Position numbers and translations under genes: made by a program
Assembly (NCBI GenBank): GCA_024752435.1
Contig: CP103030.1
Location: forward strand, 186,001-250,000
DNA length: 64,000 nt
Direction: 5' to 3'
DNA from: Allantophomopsis cytisporea
Lineage: Eukaryota; Ascomycota; Leotiomycetes; Phacidiales; Phacidiaceae
Part shown: piece by piece, positions 32,842 to 45,331 of the stretch
How the letters are laid out: the number at the start of each line of letters is the position of its first letter
Position numbering within the stretch: the stretch's first letter is position 1
The notes under the pieces: generated by a model
Database searches by the model: none
The model's input: the letters and a program-made list of their open reading frames with translations, nothing else
Told to the model about the DNA's origin: nothing

Positions 32842-35800
32842 ATGGCGGAGGATGGTTCATTGCAAGAACCACAAACGGCTCGAAGGGTCCCCTCGAATAC
32901 GCGCATCCAGCTCCAGGACAGCGATGGTTCACCCCCGAAACCGATATTAGACAACAATGAAGACCAGAAGTCTGTAAATACGAGAGCGCATGCGTTCAAT
33001 TCCCGCCAGATACCGAACCTCGATCCGGACTCTTTACCGCCCTTGCCCAGCTCGCTGCTGTCCCCCGACAGTAGCCCTCAATATCCTCGGAGCGATGACG
33101 GGCGGCTGGATGAAGGCTTTGATATGAACCACATGCGCAGGCACTTGATGGACGTGGAATCGAGTTTCTTGCCTGCGCTGTCGCCCGTGGGAACTGCAGG
33201 ACAGTCGGGCATTGATGATACGTACTTGTTTGATGGAGCAAGTCAACATAGATCTGGAATCTGGACACCGGTGAAGCACGCTGCAAATGTCGAATTGCCT
33301 GAGAGTGATGTCGCTATCTCGCCAGAGACACCCGCTGATATGTACAAGACCCCAGGATTACCGAGGAATCACAGCGAGCACGAAGATAATCAGGACGAGG
33401 GAGATTATGGAAACACTACTTCATCTCTAGAAACTCTGTCTTCTTCGCCAACTGCGGCAGCTGCGGCTAGGACGATATCGAGAGCTATTTCACAGGCTAG
33501 CTTGGGCGATTATGAGAGTATGCATACACGAAGCGTTGGTCAAGGACTTTTCGATACGGATAACGAGGAGAGTTATGAGCATCACGATGGACATAATGAT
33601 CACGACAATGGATATGGTGGAGAACAAGAAACGACACCGACTAAGGCGAAGCCAGAATCAGAAGATGACTATGGTCACTACGATCAGCATGCTTCGGATG
33701 ACGATGGTCGATATAGCCAACATCGCGAGGAGGAACAGGAGCGACATGATTTGCTTATGGCATCGAGTGCAGGTAGAACACCAGGTGCTGGATTATCATC
33801 ACTTCGCTTCACCGGTCGTCCACGAATCTTACGAAGCTCCCCCTCGACGCAATCATCACTATCTTCTTTCGTATCAAATCCGGAAGGCAGTGAACAAGGA
33901 GCTAGTGATGCTGGACAGGGTGCAGATTTTGCTTTACAGACTGGTGGTGCAGCTGGAGAAGGCCTATCTACTCGTGGCAGCAGTGTTCTACTCTCCAGAA
34001 CTGTCAGCTTGGGTAGCATGGCATCCGGTCTGGATGACGATGTGAATGACTCACACAGTAGGATATCCGAACCCCTCGAAACTCTTGATGAAGAAGAACA
34101 AAATCGAATACACAGACCAGGATCTTTCAACGACAATGGAATGTCACCTCCTGAAACACCTCGTGCCAGTACCGGCCGGAGCATCGCAGAGCCCACGGAT
34201 ACGGTCATCGCACAACACGTACGAAATGTGCAGGTTCCTGAGTCTTTAGCAAAGCAGTACCGAAATGAGCATCAAGTGACTTCACCTGTTAAGAGTCGTG
34301 TTTCGGCACCTTTGTTAGGTCGCGGTGGAAAGACCATGACACTGAGAGAGCAAAGTAGCACAATCGAGCGACTTTCCAAAGAAAATTTCGACCTCAAACT
34401 TAAAGTCATGTTTCTGAATAGCCGACTTGACAAACTTTCGGAGGAGGGTGTGAAGGAGATGATTTCCGAGAATGTTGAGCTCAAGACTGGCCTTGCTGTA
34501 ATGCAACGTGACAATAAAGCTCTGAAGAGAAAGGTCAAAGAACTCGAGAAGAAATTGAAGGACGAGGAAGGACGTCCTGATACTGCAAAGTCCGGTAATA
34601 CCTCTTCAGATGGACGAAGTCCGAAATGGGATGATTCGAGTGCTCAAGACCGTGAAGAGTTGATATACCTGCGCGAAAGGACTGAAGAGTATTTGACCGA
34701 AATCGAGAAACTCCGCAACGAGAGCATGACTCGTGAGAATGAGAAGCGGAAGCTAGCTGAAGTTGTGAAGACTTTGAGCGAACGCCGTGGTGAATTTCAT
34801 GAGTCCAGAGACGAAGTTGACGTCTGGAAAGATCTGTTGGAATCAGAGACTGCCCGCAGAGAATTGGTCGATGAGGAAAATAGAAAGCTCAAGGAAGAAT
34901 TGAGTCGTCTCAAGAATGAGAGCACTACTCCCACTACTCCGGGGTTCAACCGCACAAGCAATATATACAACATCACTAAGAGGAGTCAGATGTCACCAAC
35001 ACGACCGAGGTCGGGCTTTTCTCATCGCGAAGAGCATACCACTTTCAGCAGTGCAAGTACTCTTGTCGTTGATGAGCTTCGTAAGGAGGCTGAAATGCTG
35101 AAACACGAGAACGCAGAATTACGACGTGAGGTTGGCGCTCAAACATCCATGCTTACATCCCGAAATCGTGAAAAGGAACGCTTGTATCAGGAAATCGAAG
35201 AGCTCAAGCTTGGTCAACGTCGTGGAGGTGGCTCAGTGGCCGGGGATAGTATCTTGGAAAGATCTGCTTCTCGATCTTATGCCCGATCCTATTCACGAGC
35301 GACAGATCATACACTTCAAGCGGCCCTTGAGGATGATGAGCGTGATGAGTATGAGAACAAGAATGCCGAACTTCGCGATAAGATCAATGAATTGAAGATG
35401 CAGAACCAGGAGTATCAACGAGAATTACAGCAATATATCGACGCCTTGACCGAGACGGAAGCCAATCAAGAAGAGATCGAGGCTAGGTATGCAGAATTAG
35501 AAGAGGAATTTGAGATTTCTCAGCAGAATCTTCAGGCCATGCAAGTGGATCGTAATGATGCTCTTCAAGTACAAGAGGAAACTGAAGAGAGATACTCTCA
35601 ATTGCAGCAAGAATACGAGGCTCTCAAGAATGAAGCTCAAGAGACTATCGATACGATGGATGGTGAGCTAGAAGAGCGAGTCAGAGAAATGCAACGCCTT
35701 GAGACAGATCTTGCAAATACCACAGAAGATTTCGAGGCCTTGCAAACGGAGATGCGGAGTATGAGTGAGGCCGTTGTGAAATTGGAAGATATTCAGATCT

Positions 35801-37306
35801 CGCAAATTCAAAGAATCGAGCAGCTTGAACTGGATGTACAGGAGAGAGATAGGGAGCTCGAAGAAATGGATCACCAACTACACGATGCTAACGATAACGT
35901 GGGTCGTCTCACTGTCCAAGCAGAGTCTTCCCAGGGCGAAATCGATTTCTTGCGTGATGAGCAGGAAACAGACAAGATGAAGATCAATGATCTCGAAATA
36001 GCTGTCAAGAACACTGAAAATAGCCTTGCGAGTGAGAGAGAGAGAGCGAAGGAGTTGGAGACCAGACTAGATGAGGAGAGGCAACAGAGGGACTTGGTTG
36101 CTTCTCAGGAGAAGCAAGAGGTACAGAAGATGATTAATGACCTCAATAAGGAGGCTTCTGCAGCGAAGGAAGAGGCCAGGAAATTGAAGGAGGATTATAT
36201 GAAGGAACAGGTTGAGGGCACTGCAACTAAGGAACGTCTGAACGAATTGGAGAACAATTTGAGACATGCCTTGGGAGATCTGAACGGCACCAGATCTAGT
36301 CTACTCAAGGTAAACATACCATTTTCCCATGCCTGTCGTACACTACTGACACGCACAGAACCTCGCCAAGCTCCAGCGTGATCTCGAAAACACCGTTCGT
36401 GAACTAGACAGCACACGCGCCACACTCGCCGACAAAGAGCGTCTTCTCAAGAATCGCGACACCCTTCTCGAGTCCCATGGCCTCGAATCGCGCAAGCTTT
36501 CCGAACTACTCGATAAAGAGCGCGCCGCACATCGCAACACTAAACACCAGTTCGAGACTTATCAGCGTACCACGCACCACACCTCTCGCACTGCTACACA
36601 GAAGGAATCGCAAGTCCAAGACCTTGAGGCATCCCGCGCCGCCGACAGGAAGAAATTCGCCGCCCTCGAAGCCTCCTTCAAGGAGCAGCTTACCGAGCGC
36701 AACACTCTCCTCCTTCAGCTCTGGAACCGTCTCTCCGCACTTTGCGGGAGCGACTGGAGCCACGCCAATGCGCTGATCAGCGGCCGCGCCCTCCCAAGTC
36801 TCGAGGCCGTCGGCACCATGCTACCAGGCTTCGCAAAGAACCTCCTCAATGCCGTCAAGTACGTCGAGAACGTCGTAGTGACGTTCAAATCGAAAGTGCG
36901 CACCGTCGAGCGCGATCTACTAGCCCGTCTCACCGGCCTGGAGACCGGGCTCGAAAGCCGCACCAAGCGCGTCGATCACCTCGAGTCCCTGGTCAAGAGC
37001 ATGGAGACGCGCACCGCCGCCGTCAGCGCGCGCGAGGTCGAGAAGCTGAAGAGTGTCAATCGTGCCCTGCGCGCCGAGTTGGCTGGTATCAAGGCTGAGG
37101 GCAGGAGCCTGCCTGATGGTGGCAGTGCCGTGGGCAGTGATGCCGCTTTCCAGTATCAGATTAGGGAGATGGAGCGGAGGTTGGCGGCTGAGCGCGAGGG
37201 CCGGCTTCTGGATCGCAGGGGCGCGAGGAATAGGCTTGAGGAGGGCGAGAGTCGCATTCGCGAGCTGGAGAGGGAGATTGAGCGGTGGAGGTTACGGAGT
37301 TCGTAA
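32842..37306 (+). CDS. mto1: Mto1/ApsB-type microtubule-organising coiled-coil protein (1471 aa)
   Basis: Two exons (32842-36309 and 36359-37306) are joined across a 49-nt phase-0 intron. The first 490 residues are acidic and disordered (many Ser, Asp, His). A centrosomin N-terminal motif (Cnn_1N) follows at about residues 498-570 (TMTLREQSSTIERLSKENFD then LKLKVMFLNSRLDKLSEEG); in Mto1, ApsB and centrosomin this motif recruits the gamma-tubulin complex. The remainder is almost continuous heptad coiled coil. The C-terminus (YQIREMERRLAAEREGRLLD then RRGARNRLEEGESRIRELE) matches the Mto2-binding end of Mto1. It should nucleate microtubules at non-spindle sites, septa or spindle pole bodies in hyphae. 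It resembles Aspergillus ApsB. Alternative Pcp1-type SPB proteins share Cnn_1N but lack this C-terminus. Confidence 0.88.
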
Positions 37307-38293
37307 GGATTTGGTCGGGACTGGTGTTGGGTTGGCGGCGTTTGCGGGGTAGATGGTTGGTTGGATGGGGGTTGGTGCTTATACTTTATTGTTTGAATAG
37401 GGGGTATTGATTGGCGTGATTATCACCGTTTTTGATTCTGTGTTTGTGTGCCTTTGGTTTTGCTGGTGTGTTACGTGGTGCAATCTGAAGTTGATCGTGC
37501 ACCAGTGTGTTATGCTGTGGATTTTTGCATTGGCTTCAATTGGTATCTTGTAATCGGAGACTTACATGTCGATATGTCATCGAGACTTAAGGTGAATCCA
37601 TCGTACTTGTGTGTTGTATCTGTAGGTTTGCGGTTTTTGGCACACAGACATTTTGAGGCTGTGTATCACGGAAGATTTATACAAGGACATGCATAGGATG
37701 GGTTGTTAATGTAAACAGCAATAGATATTGGTAATATGTTTTCATACATAACTTTCCTCCTCCCTCAGTCCACGTTACGAATTTCAAGCTCCGCCAGCAG
37801 ACACTTTCACGTTTTCCCAAAAGCTAAACGGGTAGAGCAGTTCATGCAACTTTTGAAGACGTCCTCAGAAAAGTGGATATGAATCTTGGCAAGCAAATTG
37901 GTCAATTGGGGAACTAAAGCCAAGAAATTTGCTACTATCATTATGGGTGCTCAAGTCTAGAGTTAGATCATCTGTGCGAGATTGCACAAGACGAAGGGGC
38001 TTATGGCTCACGACTTACTGGCGGGATAGAGTGGCTGTACTGTACGCATGGTTGTGACAGAAAAGAGGTACGGCACTGAAAAAGGCCGGAGAAGAGAAAT
38101 ACTACGCAGATTTGAAGTTGTCAAAGCAGCAATAGACTGATGTCGTAGTGAGCTAGCCGGGAAATGGGACCACGATATTTTGGATCAATCAGGAGCAAGA
38201 CTTGAGTGAGTGAGGATAGCTTGGATAATTATCTCTTATTAAATGGAAATTAATTGAAACCGGGCTAGCTTCATCGTAATATCAAAGTCATGC
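37307..38293. other. Convergent intergenic region
   Basis: 3' flanks of the Mto1/ApsB gene and the fructosamine-kinase gene. The G/T-rich stretch from 37307 to 37480 is a probable 3' UTR. The frame at 37448-37696 has no recognisable domain. Confidence 0.5.
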
Positions 38294-39569
38294 TTAAACT
38301 TGAAATCCGCCAGGATATTTGTGTACTAGACGCCGCATTTCTTCCATCGCACTAATGAGTTAGTATTTAGAACTCAAACAATGGAAGATACCTACGTCTG
38401 TCGAAAGCGTAATTCGTTAGGAAACATTGTAGAGTGAAGCAGGTCCATACGCCTATAGATATCAGCGGTTCTGTCATAATTACAGGAATTTTGTACAAAC
38501 CAACATTGCATATAGTGCATTACGATCATCCCAATCTTCTTCTGGTGCTGATTTTGGTACCAATTTGTGATACTCTCTCACATATGAACGTCCCATTTGA
38601 TATCGTGGAGCTCTCATACATGAGAGTTCAGCTATGTGGCAGGTTAAGTTAGCCTTCACTCTCAATCAGAAGAAAAGAACCAATTTGCCTTCATGATGGC
38701 CCCAAAATGCACAAGAATCGAAAATTATAGGTTCCTTCGTCTCAGCGTCGGGCTTCACATTTCCAAGCCAAATATCCGAATGGACAAGGCATGGTTGTAT
38801 TGTCCTGCTTCCCGTTTCCAGCGGTCGCATCAGGCGGGGGATCACCTTCTCAAGTAGCGCTTTGGAAAGCTCAGTAAGTTCTGGATCAGGTCCGTGTGAT
38901 CTCTCTTCTAACATTAACATTCGTCTCATTGCCTTTGTAAAGAATTCTTCCCAAGTATTGGTCCATGTGTTATCGTTGGCAATATTGCCCAAATGTGTTG
39001 CAACATGGTAGCCGAATTTCCCATTCGGAGATTTCCCCATACTGTCTAAGTGGAGCTTCGCAATGAGACTGGACAATTGCTTGGCATCAGGAAGATCGTC
39101 AGTCATTTCATGGTAGTCTGAGAGGAAGAAATGGACATCGGGATCAGATTTGTAGACCCCGTAAGCAACCGGACGGGGCACGTTGTTCGGTAAGTACTTG
39201 TATATATCTCTCTCGGATTGAAAACAACCAATCATCAGAGTTCGACCTAGAACACCACGTTCTGCCTATAGAGAATATCCCAAATCATTACGAGTTATTT
39301 TAGTAGTTTGGAATGAAGCTTTACTCCACCTTTTTGAAGTAAGATTTCAGAGTTCCATCTTGTAAACACGTATCAATTCGCACGGTCTGTACCCAAGTAC
39401 TTGTTCCTGCTGGATACACTGAGATTATTTTGGTGTTGGGAGGTAATTCTACAACTCAGATCAGATTAGATACGGACAAGATTGTTGCAAGAAACAGAAA
39501 AGTGTCTTACTTACCTGCCAAAACGTTCTCATCGACTTCGTTGCTCCCAATCTTATCGACTTTATTCAT
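38294..39569 (-). CDS. Fructosamine/ketosamine-3-kinase (330 aa, six exons)
   Basis: The family phosphorylates sugar adducts on lysines so that they fall off, a protein-deglycation repair reaction. Exons are 39569-39515, 39448-39330, 39265-38689, 38631-38505, 38452-38396 and 38351-38294 (993 nt). Landmarks are RTLMIGCFQSERDIYKYLPN, FFLSDYHEM, IAKLHLDSMGKSPNGKFGYH, the catalytic loop LVHSDIWLGNV, IIFDSCAFWGHHE, APRYQMGRSYVREYHKLVPK, EEDWDDRNALYAM and the end KYPGG. The third intron (38688-38632) appears to begin with GC rather than GT; the family sequence on both sides (GHHE / AELSCMRAPRY) leaves no GT alternative that keeps frame. Reading straight on would stop at 38666 and lose the C-terminal 70 residues. 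The two last exons are under 60 nt and fit the family ending. Confidence 0.85.
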
Positions 39570-40594
39570 ACTGGCCTCCAAGCTGTAAATTTATCAATTG
39601 AGTAGATAGAAATAAAAGATCAACTGATAGCTACAAGTTTTTCTTTAACTAAATTGCCAAAATAGATAACTTAGCTAGTGAACATTTGGCGCTAACAATA
39701 GCAACGGCTATTCGCTTTATACCTACGTTCAGACTAATGCATGTATTGTGTTGGTATCACGCCGCTATGAATATGAATCCTTGTCTTGTTGGTAACATCG
39801 TCGGATGGGGCCCACCTAGCCGCAGCTGAAATGGATATTCCTGTACATTAAGAAGGAGATATCCCAACGAGATACTCACCATGTTTTCCCCTTTTTCTTT
39901 CTGTTTTTTGTCATTTAGAAAAGGAGAGGCTTTGGGGCAAATTTACATCGAGGGTTTTACTATAGTGTTATAAAATTTGCAGTTTAGTATGAGATGTAGA
40001 AAATAAGCGTTTGAATGCCTCACAAAACATTTCAGCTGTGACAGGGTGAGGGAGCCCGACGAGGGTATACATGCTGTAACAGCTGTTTTATCCATGTATT
40101 TGCCAAGGTAGCTCGCCTATTCAAAGTGGAGTGGCTGTAGCTGTCCCTATGGCTTTGACAAGGATCTCCCTTCCCTTCCAATCAACAGAACGAGATAGTA
40201 TCGCCACTTAACTTCATTTATTTATGCATCGAAATATTGCCGCCTTCATGGATAAGATCTAACATGATACATAGTATTTGTATGAGAAGCTTGAGAAAGG
40301 AGCGAAAGCCATACTTGGGATATGGAAGTCGTTACTTATGTTTGGATTTTGACACCTGGATTTGCTCCTTGGATATTTGGGAATAAAGTAATAGACAGAC
40401 ATATACGGAGAACTTTTGGTTCTCATAATTGACATAGTACAGGCACAGAACTGCTGTTTAATTCTACAGTGCGAGACCATATGACTGTAGCATGAAGAGA
40501 GAAGATTGATATCTTTCAGTGAGGTCTTGACTTTCAAGAATCCAAATCTTTAGACCAGAACCAATATCAGAATAAATTTCCTACCTTTTTCCTT
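39570..40594. other. 1-kb intergenic region
   Basis: Promoter side of the fructosamine-kinase gene and 3' flank of the MFS gene. The frame at 40259-40537 (minus) has no recognisable domain. Confidence 0.5.
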
Positions 40595-42302
40595 TCATCG
40601 ATTTCTCCATTTCATGCCTCGCTGTTGGAGTATCAGACACAATAGCGATGCAAGAGAACAAAGTGCTGCATAAAAGCAAAAGCACCATCCTGGACCTATA
40701 GAGCTTGCTACTGGCTGTAAAGCAGCGACAAACGCTGCTGCTAAGCCACATCGTACCAAGTTGTAGGATGCTTGAGCTGTAGATGATCTTTCAGAGTTGA
40801 AATCTGTAATCAAGGTTCCACAGATCTGCCATTTCGTTAATTAGAGTGATGCCAAATAATATATTGACTTTGGAAAACATACTGTGAACATGGCAACCAT
40901 TGTACCACCAGTCAAAAATTGAAGAATGAGAGGAACTGCGATATGCTACCCTCAAGTCAGTGGTCATACTTATAGGCTAGCTCAAGACATCCTACCGTCG
41001 CAGCTTTTAAAGCCCATCCGTATCCAACAATACATGAGATGTTAATGGACATAACGTACCAACTTCTCCGTAGTCTTGCCTTTTCAATAGGAAGTCGCAA
41101 CAGCAAACTAGCCTTTGTTTCGTGCTCTCCTTGAGGTTCAACTTTGTTATGTTCGACAGCGTAGTCCCTATCAAGCAACTTCCCTATATGCAGTCAACAA
41201 AACGTGTTATAGTCCTTATACACTAGAGAAGTGTTCTACCTGTAAGCAACGCCGCCAGTACCCCTCCAACCCCGGCTGGAATATAAACAAGTCCTCCTAT
41301 TAGAAAGCTCAATTTATATTGGGTAAGAAGAATTGTAGATAGCGAGGTTGCTAATACACTGAATACTCCATAATAAATGCCACCAATAAGAATGATTAGC
41401 AACGAGTTCTTATGGCCCAAAACTCGAAGGCAATTCATTGGGTTCGGCAGACGTATCTTTGGATGAGAACAGTCACTTTCTTCAATCTCTGAATTAGAAG
41501 AGACTTTCTCTCGAATAATCGAGAATAGCGTCCTGTTCAGACCATAAGTAGGCCTGCTACCATTTCCAACGACTTCTCTCGCTGTTTCTGGAAAAAATAG
41601 TATTGTCCCAAGTAGAAACACACCACTTAGAATTGCTAGAAACCAAAATACCCACTGCCAACCACCATACTCAGTCAATGCACCACCCAGTAGGGGGCCA
41701 AGACATGGAGCAGCATTGGTACTGCTCAAATGTTAGACACTGCGATCGAAGCTCTATGTCGCGGCACCTACAAGCCCATGAGAACGCCAACGTGTGAGCC
41801 CCTCTCATTTGGAGTTGCAACATCAGCGATGACCCCATATACAATGGTGATTGTGCCTATATGTTATCGGTTATACTAATTTCAACCTACCCATACAGAA
41901 CGACTCACCTGAACTTCCCAGGCTCTGCATCATTCTAAGCAGAAGCAACGCTACATAAGACCGTTGAAGTGCTAAGCCGATGTTTGCAGAAACATAGATC
42001 GCGAACGTTATCAAATAGACAGGACGTCTCCCGCTGTGATCTGCCATATCACCAATGATAGATGGAGCAAAGCCGGCTACAATTAGATAGGACGTCAAAG
42101 TTAAGTTAATGAGCTCGACAGAGACTTGAAGGTCAGTAGCCAATGGGGTGATTGTTGGGTAGTAAATAAAGCTACTAAGACCAGAAAACATGGCAGCGAA
42201 TGAAGCTGAGGAAGTTATCAATCGTTTCTGAGTCTTGCTGAATATCGAAAAAGGTGGCAAGACAACATCGTCAGTAATTTGTCCTTCGAGGGATTTCTCC
42301 AT
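40595..42302 (-). CDS. MFS drug/H+ antiporter, DHA1 type (481 aa)
   Basis: Six exons (42302-41909, 41856-41772, 41724-41240, 41183-40996, 40945-40883, 40825-40595) with introns of 47-57 nt give 1446 nt in frame. The product has 12 predicted membrane helices and a central hydrophilic loop. The DHA1 motif between TM2 and TM3 is GDMADHSGRRPVYLI, an ERGSHVGV segment lies before TM5, and SSTNAAPCLGPLLGGALTEY contains the antiporter proline/glycine motif C. FPETAREVVGNGSRPTYG is typical of the QDR/FLR-like polyamine and multidrug branch. It should export small toxic molecules at the plasma membrane; the substrate is unknown. No lesion seen, unlike the MCT-type transporter at 1997-3525. Confidence 0.9.
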
Positions 42303-43906
42303 TATAAAATATGATGATGACTTCTTTATTAGGCTCGAGAGTAAAGGATGATAAATCGGTTACACAAAGCACATATAGAGCCTCGTTTCACGCAGAGTTG
42401 ATAAAAGTGATCGAAAGACGGACTTTTTGACGGCAAATGCAACCTCATAATCATAGTCATGTTACTATGGATACAAGGGGGGACAAGGATTGTAATTGTT
42501 GATGTAGGCGAGTGGCAAAATTGTTCAATCTTTTGTTATTATTTTCGCAATACTACAGATATTCTAATCGAAAGACATCAAGTAAAGATTAGAAAGAAGG
42601 GTTAGTTGGGCGAAATATTCGTTTTTATTCTATCGAAATTAGTAGTGCAACTTAAAAGGAAGAAAGATAAGTAAATAGTAATAGGTAACTCAAAATCAAA
42701 TAACACTGTAATTCTGCATAATCCTAGTAGTCCTGATCAATTTTAGATAGTAAAATAATCAAATCGCTAATAAATATATACAATCTTAGATTATTTCGTA
42801 GCCATAGCTAATTGTAAATCTCTCGTCAAATACAGTCATTCAGACCTATCAGACTGTCACATACATGCAAATACATGTTAGTCATAATGTTCTCATGTAT
42901 ACAGTCTGCGGAGGACAACCATACTGGCACGCACCGCCGTCTCTACATTGGAAATCTACCAAAGTTGCTGTTACAATAATACCCACAGGCAGCCACAATG
43001 CTCTTCTAAATCTTTGTATATATGTGTAGTACCTCAAGAGATCCACAAAGATATGTAGAAAGTTTCAAGAATTTTAGAAAGATTATTCGAAGAGAAACTA
43101 AGCTTTTTTGTGTGTGCCAGTATGGTTATCAAGCGCATGGCAGTATACACTTTCCTTCTACCTTATTACATAAGCATTACTTCAATGTATGCGAGACTGC
43201 CTGGGGGAAATCTACAGCGGAAATGAAAGCCCGACTAGATTTGCCAATCCGTGATTGATATCCGTTACGCATCCAGTATCGGAGGATCTTGGCCCATCAT
43301 CACAAATCAAGAAACAGAATATGCTGTTGCCTTGATAAAATTCGGCGTGTCTTCTATCCGGTGAAGAGCGAGGACGTGGAGGGTGATTGGAGGTGACATC
43401 GTGAGGGATTTTATCAGATCATCAGATAAGATGGCTAGGACTGCCTCGCAATTTGTGTCTTTTATCTTTGGTGTAGGACAAGTGGCTGAGATTCAAGCCG
43501 ACATTCCACGGACTAAGATTACCTTGGTGTGAATCGCGCGATGGGTTTGCTCTGATCGGGGACATTATGTTTGTGTGGTGTGGGCCGGCAGGCTAGAGCC
43601 GAGAATTTCCTTTCTGGGTGAGTTTACGCCCGATGGATGTCTACCCAGGACTTGAAAAGTGAGTCATGGACTTGTGTTGTTGATTTTGGAGGCGCAGGAG
43701 ATTGGATAACTCGTAGTAAATTTGTTGGCTGAGGAAGGTCGGTCTAGGAATTTGAAGTTGCCTGTTTGTACGCATAGTCCACCCGCATCGGAGGAACTCT
43801 CTTGAACCTGGTATACATCTTTTCCGTAGACGCTGGGTTCTCAGAGTATATAAGTGGATAGTATGCTGATGATATTTCACATCAAGTGTCCACATCAGCA
43901 GCCACA
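42303..43906. other. 1.6-kb divergent promoter region
   Basis: Between the MFS gene (minus) and the FAD oxidoreductase (plus). Very AT-rich from about 42520 to 42900. The frame at 43022-43258 has no recognisable domain. Confidence 0.5.
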
Positions 43907-45331
43907 ATGGATTTCGACAAACCCATTATCATTTTCAAACTTCTTGCATACTTCCTCCAACGCGGCGCCCATTCCCTTACCACCCGCCTCCCTCGCCTCT
44001 TCCAGAGACGTACTCCGCCCTCTCCTAATGCAAAAACAATCCTTATAACAGGCGCCTCATTCACCGGCATCATTACCGCCCAATCCCTACTCCCCCTCCT
44101 TCACTCAACACATCGCATCATCATGCTCGACCCCAAATCCCACTTCCACTTCTCCTGGATCCTCCCCCGCTTCTCAGTTGTGCCAGGACATTCGTACAAA
44201 GCCTTCATTCCTTACACATCCCTACGGTCTTCTCCTGGACTTACTCTCCGCCACGCCGCTGTATCCCGCATTGACACTGATCATGCAACTCTTGAAAATG
44301 GCGAAGTTGTGCCATTTGAATATTGTCTTATAGCGACCGGTGCGGATGCGGGACCGCCAAGCCGGATTGACGCGCGCAGCAAAAAGGGTGCTATCAATGT
44401 GCTGAAGGGGATGCAGGATCGCGTTGAGAAGGCAGAGCGGATTGTGGTGTTGGGTGGAGGGCCAGCTGGCGTGGAGGTTGCGAGTGATGCTAAGAGCTAT
44501 TATCCAGGGAAGAGTGTTATACTTGTGCATAGTCGAGATCAATTGCTCAATACGTTTGGGCCGAAACTTGCAAAGGCAACAATGGAAGTGTTTGTAAGGT
44601 TGGGCGTGCGGGTTATTCTTGGGGAGAGAATCATATATGAAGGAGATGAGAACGGAAAATTTGTATTGAAAGGCGGGGAGGTTGTTGAGTATGATCTTTT
44701 GGTAAGTTGCTCTCTCGTTTGTAAAAGCACTGGAACTAACGTGCCCAGATCAATTGCACAGGCCAGAGAGCCGCATCAGGGCTGCTCAAGGACTTCTTAC
44801 CTGATGCTCTGACACCCTCTGGACATATTGCTGTGATGCCTACATTGCAGGTAACTGGTAGCAAAGGGAATATTTACGCCGCGGGTGATGTTGCAGAGAC
44901 CGGGGCGCCGAGAAATTCGCGGGCTGCAATGCAGCAGGCGAAGATTGTGGCGGAGAATATTGCGCGGGATATCAAGGGAAGAGAATTGCTGACATATACG
45001 CCTCAATGGTGGGAATGGGGACTTAGCTTGACGTTGGGTTTGGTAAGTTCGAAGGCTGTTTGTAATTCGTCAAGTGTGCTCTGTTGGAGACCTCATTGCA
45101 TCTTCTCTAATCTATTGCATGATATGCTTCTCTGAATATTGTGGCTAACAATATCAATCTCAGGGCAAGTCCTTGTTATACCTGCAAGATGGACAACGAG
45201 AAGCGATTTTCTGGTCGAAAGGTAAAAAGGTGGCGTTTGGATGTAGGGAGTGCTGGAAATTGCTGGGTGCGAAGCCTTTCGGAGACGACTATGAGAATGA
45301 TTTTGAGGATGTCAAGGTGACTGCAGTGTGA
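43907..45331 (+). CDS. FSP1/AIF-like NAD(P)H-FAD oxidoreductase (418 aa)
   Basis: Three exons (43907-44701, 44749-45042, 45164-45331) are joined across phase-0 introns of 47 and 121 nt. This is a type-II NADH dehydrogenase/AIF-like flavoprotein with two Rossmann folds: the FAD loop TILITGASFTGI (about residues 44-55, with Ala-Ser in place of the usual GxGxxG middle) and the NAD loop IVVLGGGPAGVEVA (about 179-192). LIATGAD is at 141-147, INCTGQ starts exon 2, and IYAAGDVAETG is the second FAD contact. An N-terminal hydrophobic helix may anchor it to a membrane. The family reduces quinones or other acceptors with NAD(P)H. The ATG at 43907 is preferred over an upstream in-frame GTG. Confidence 0.88.

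Noticed and set aside
33512..34208. Long plus- and minus-strand ORFs within the Mto1/ApsB exon
   Set aside because: Alternative frames of a low-complexity acidic coding region.
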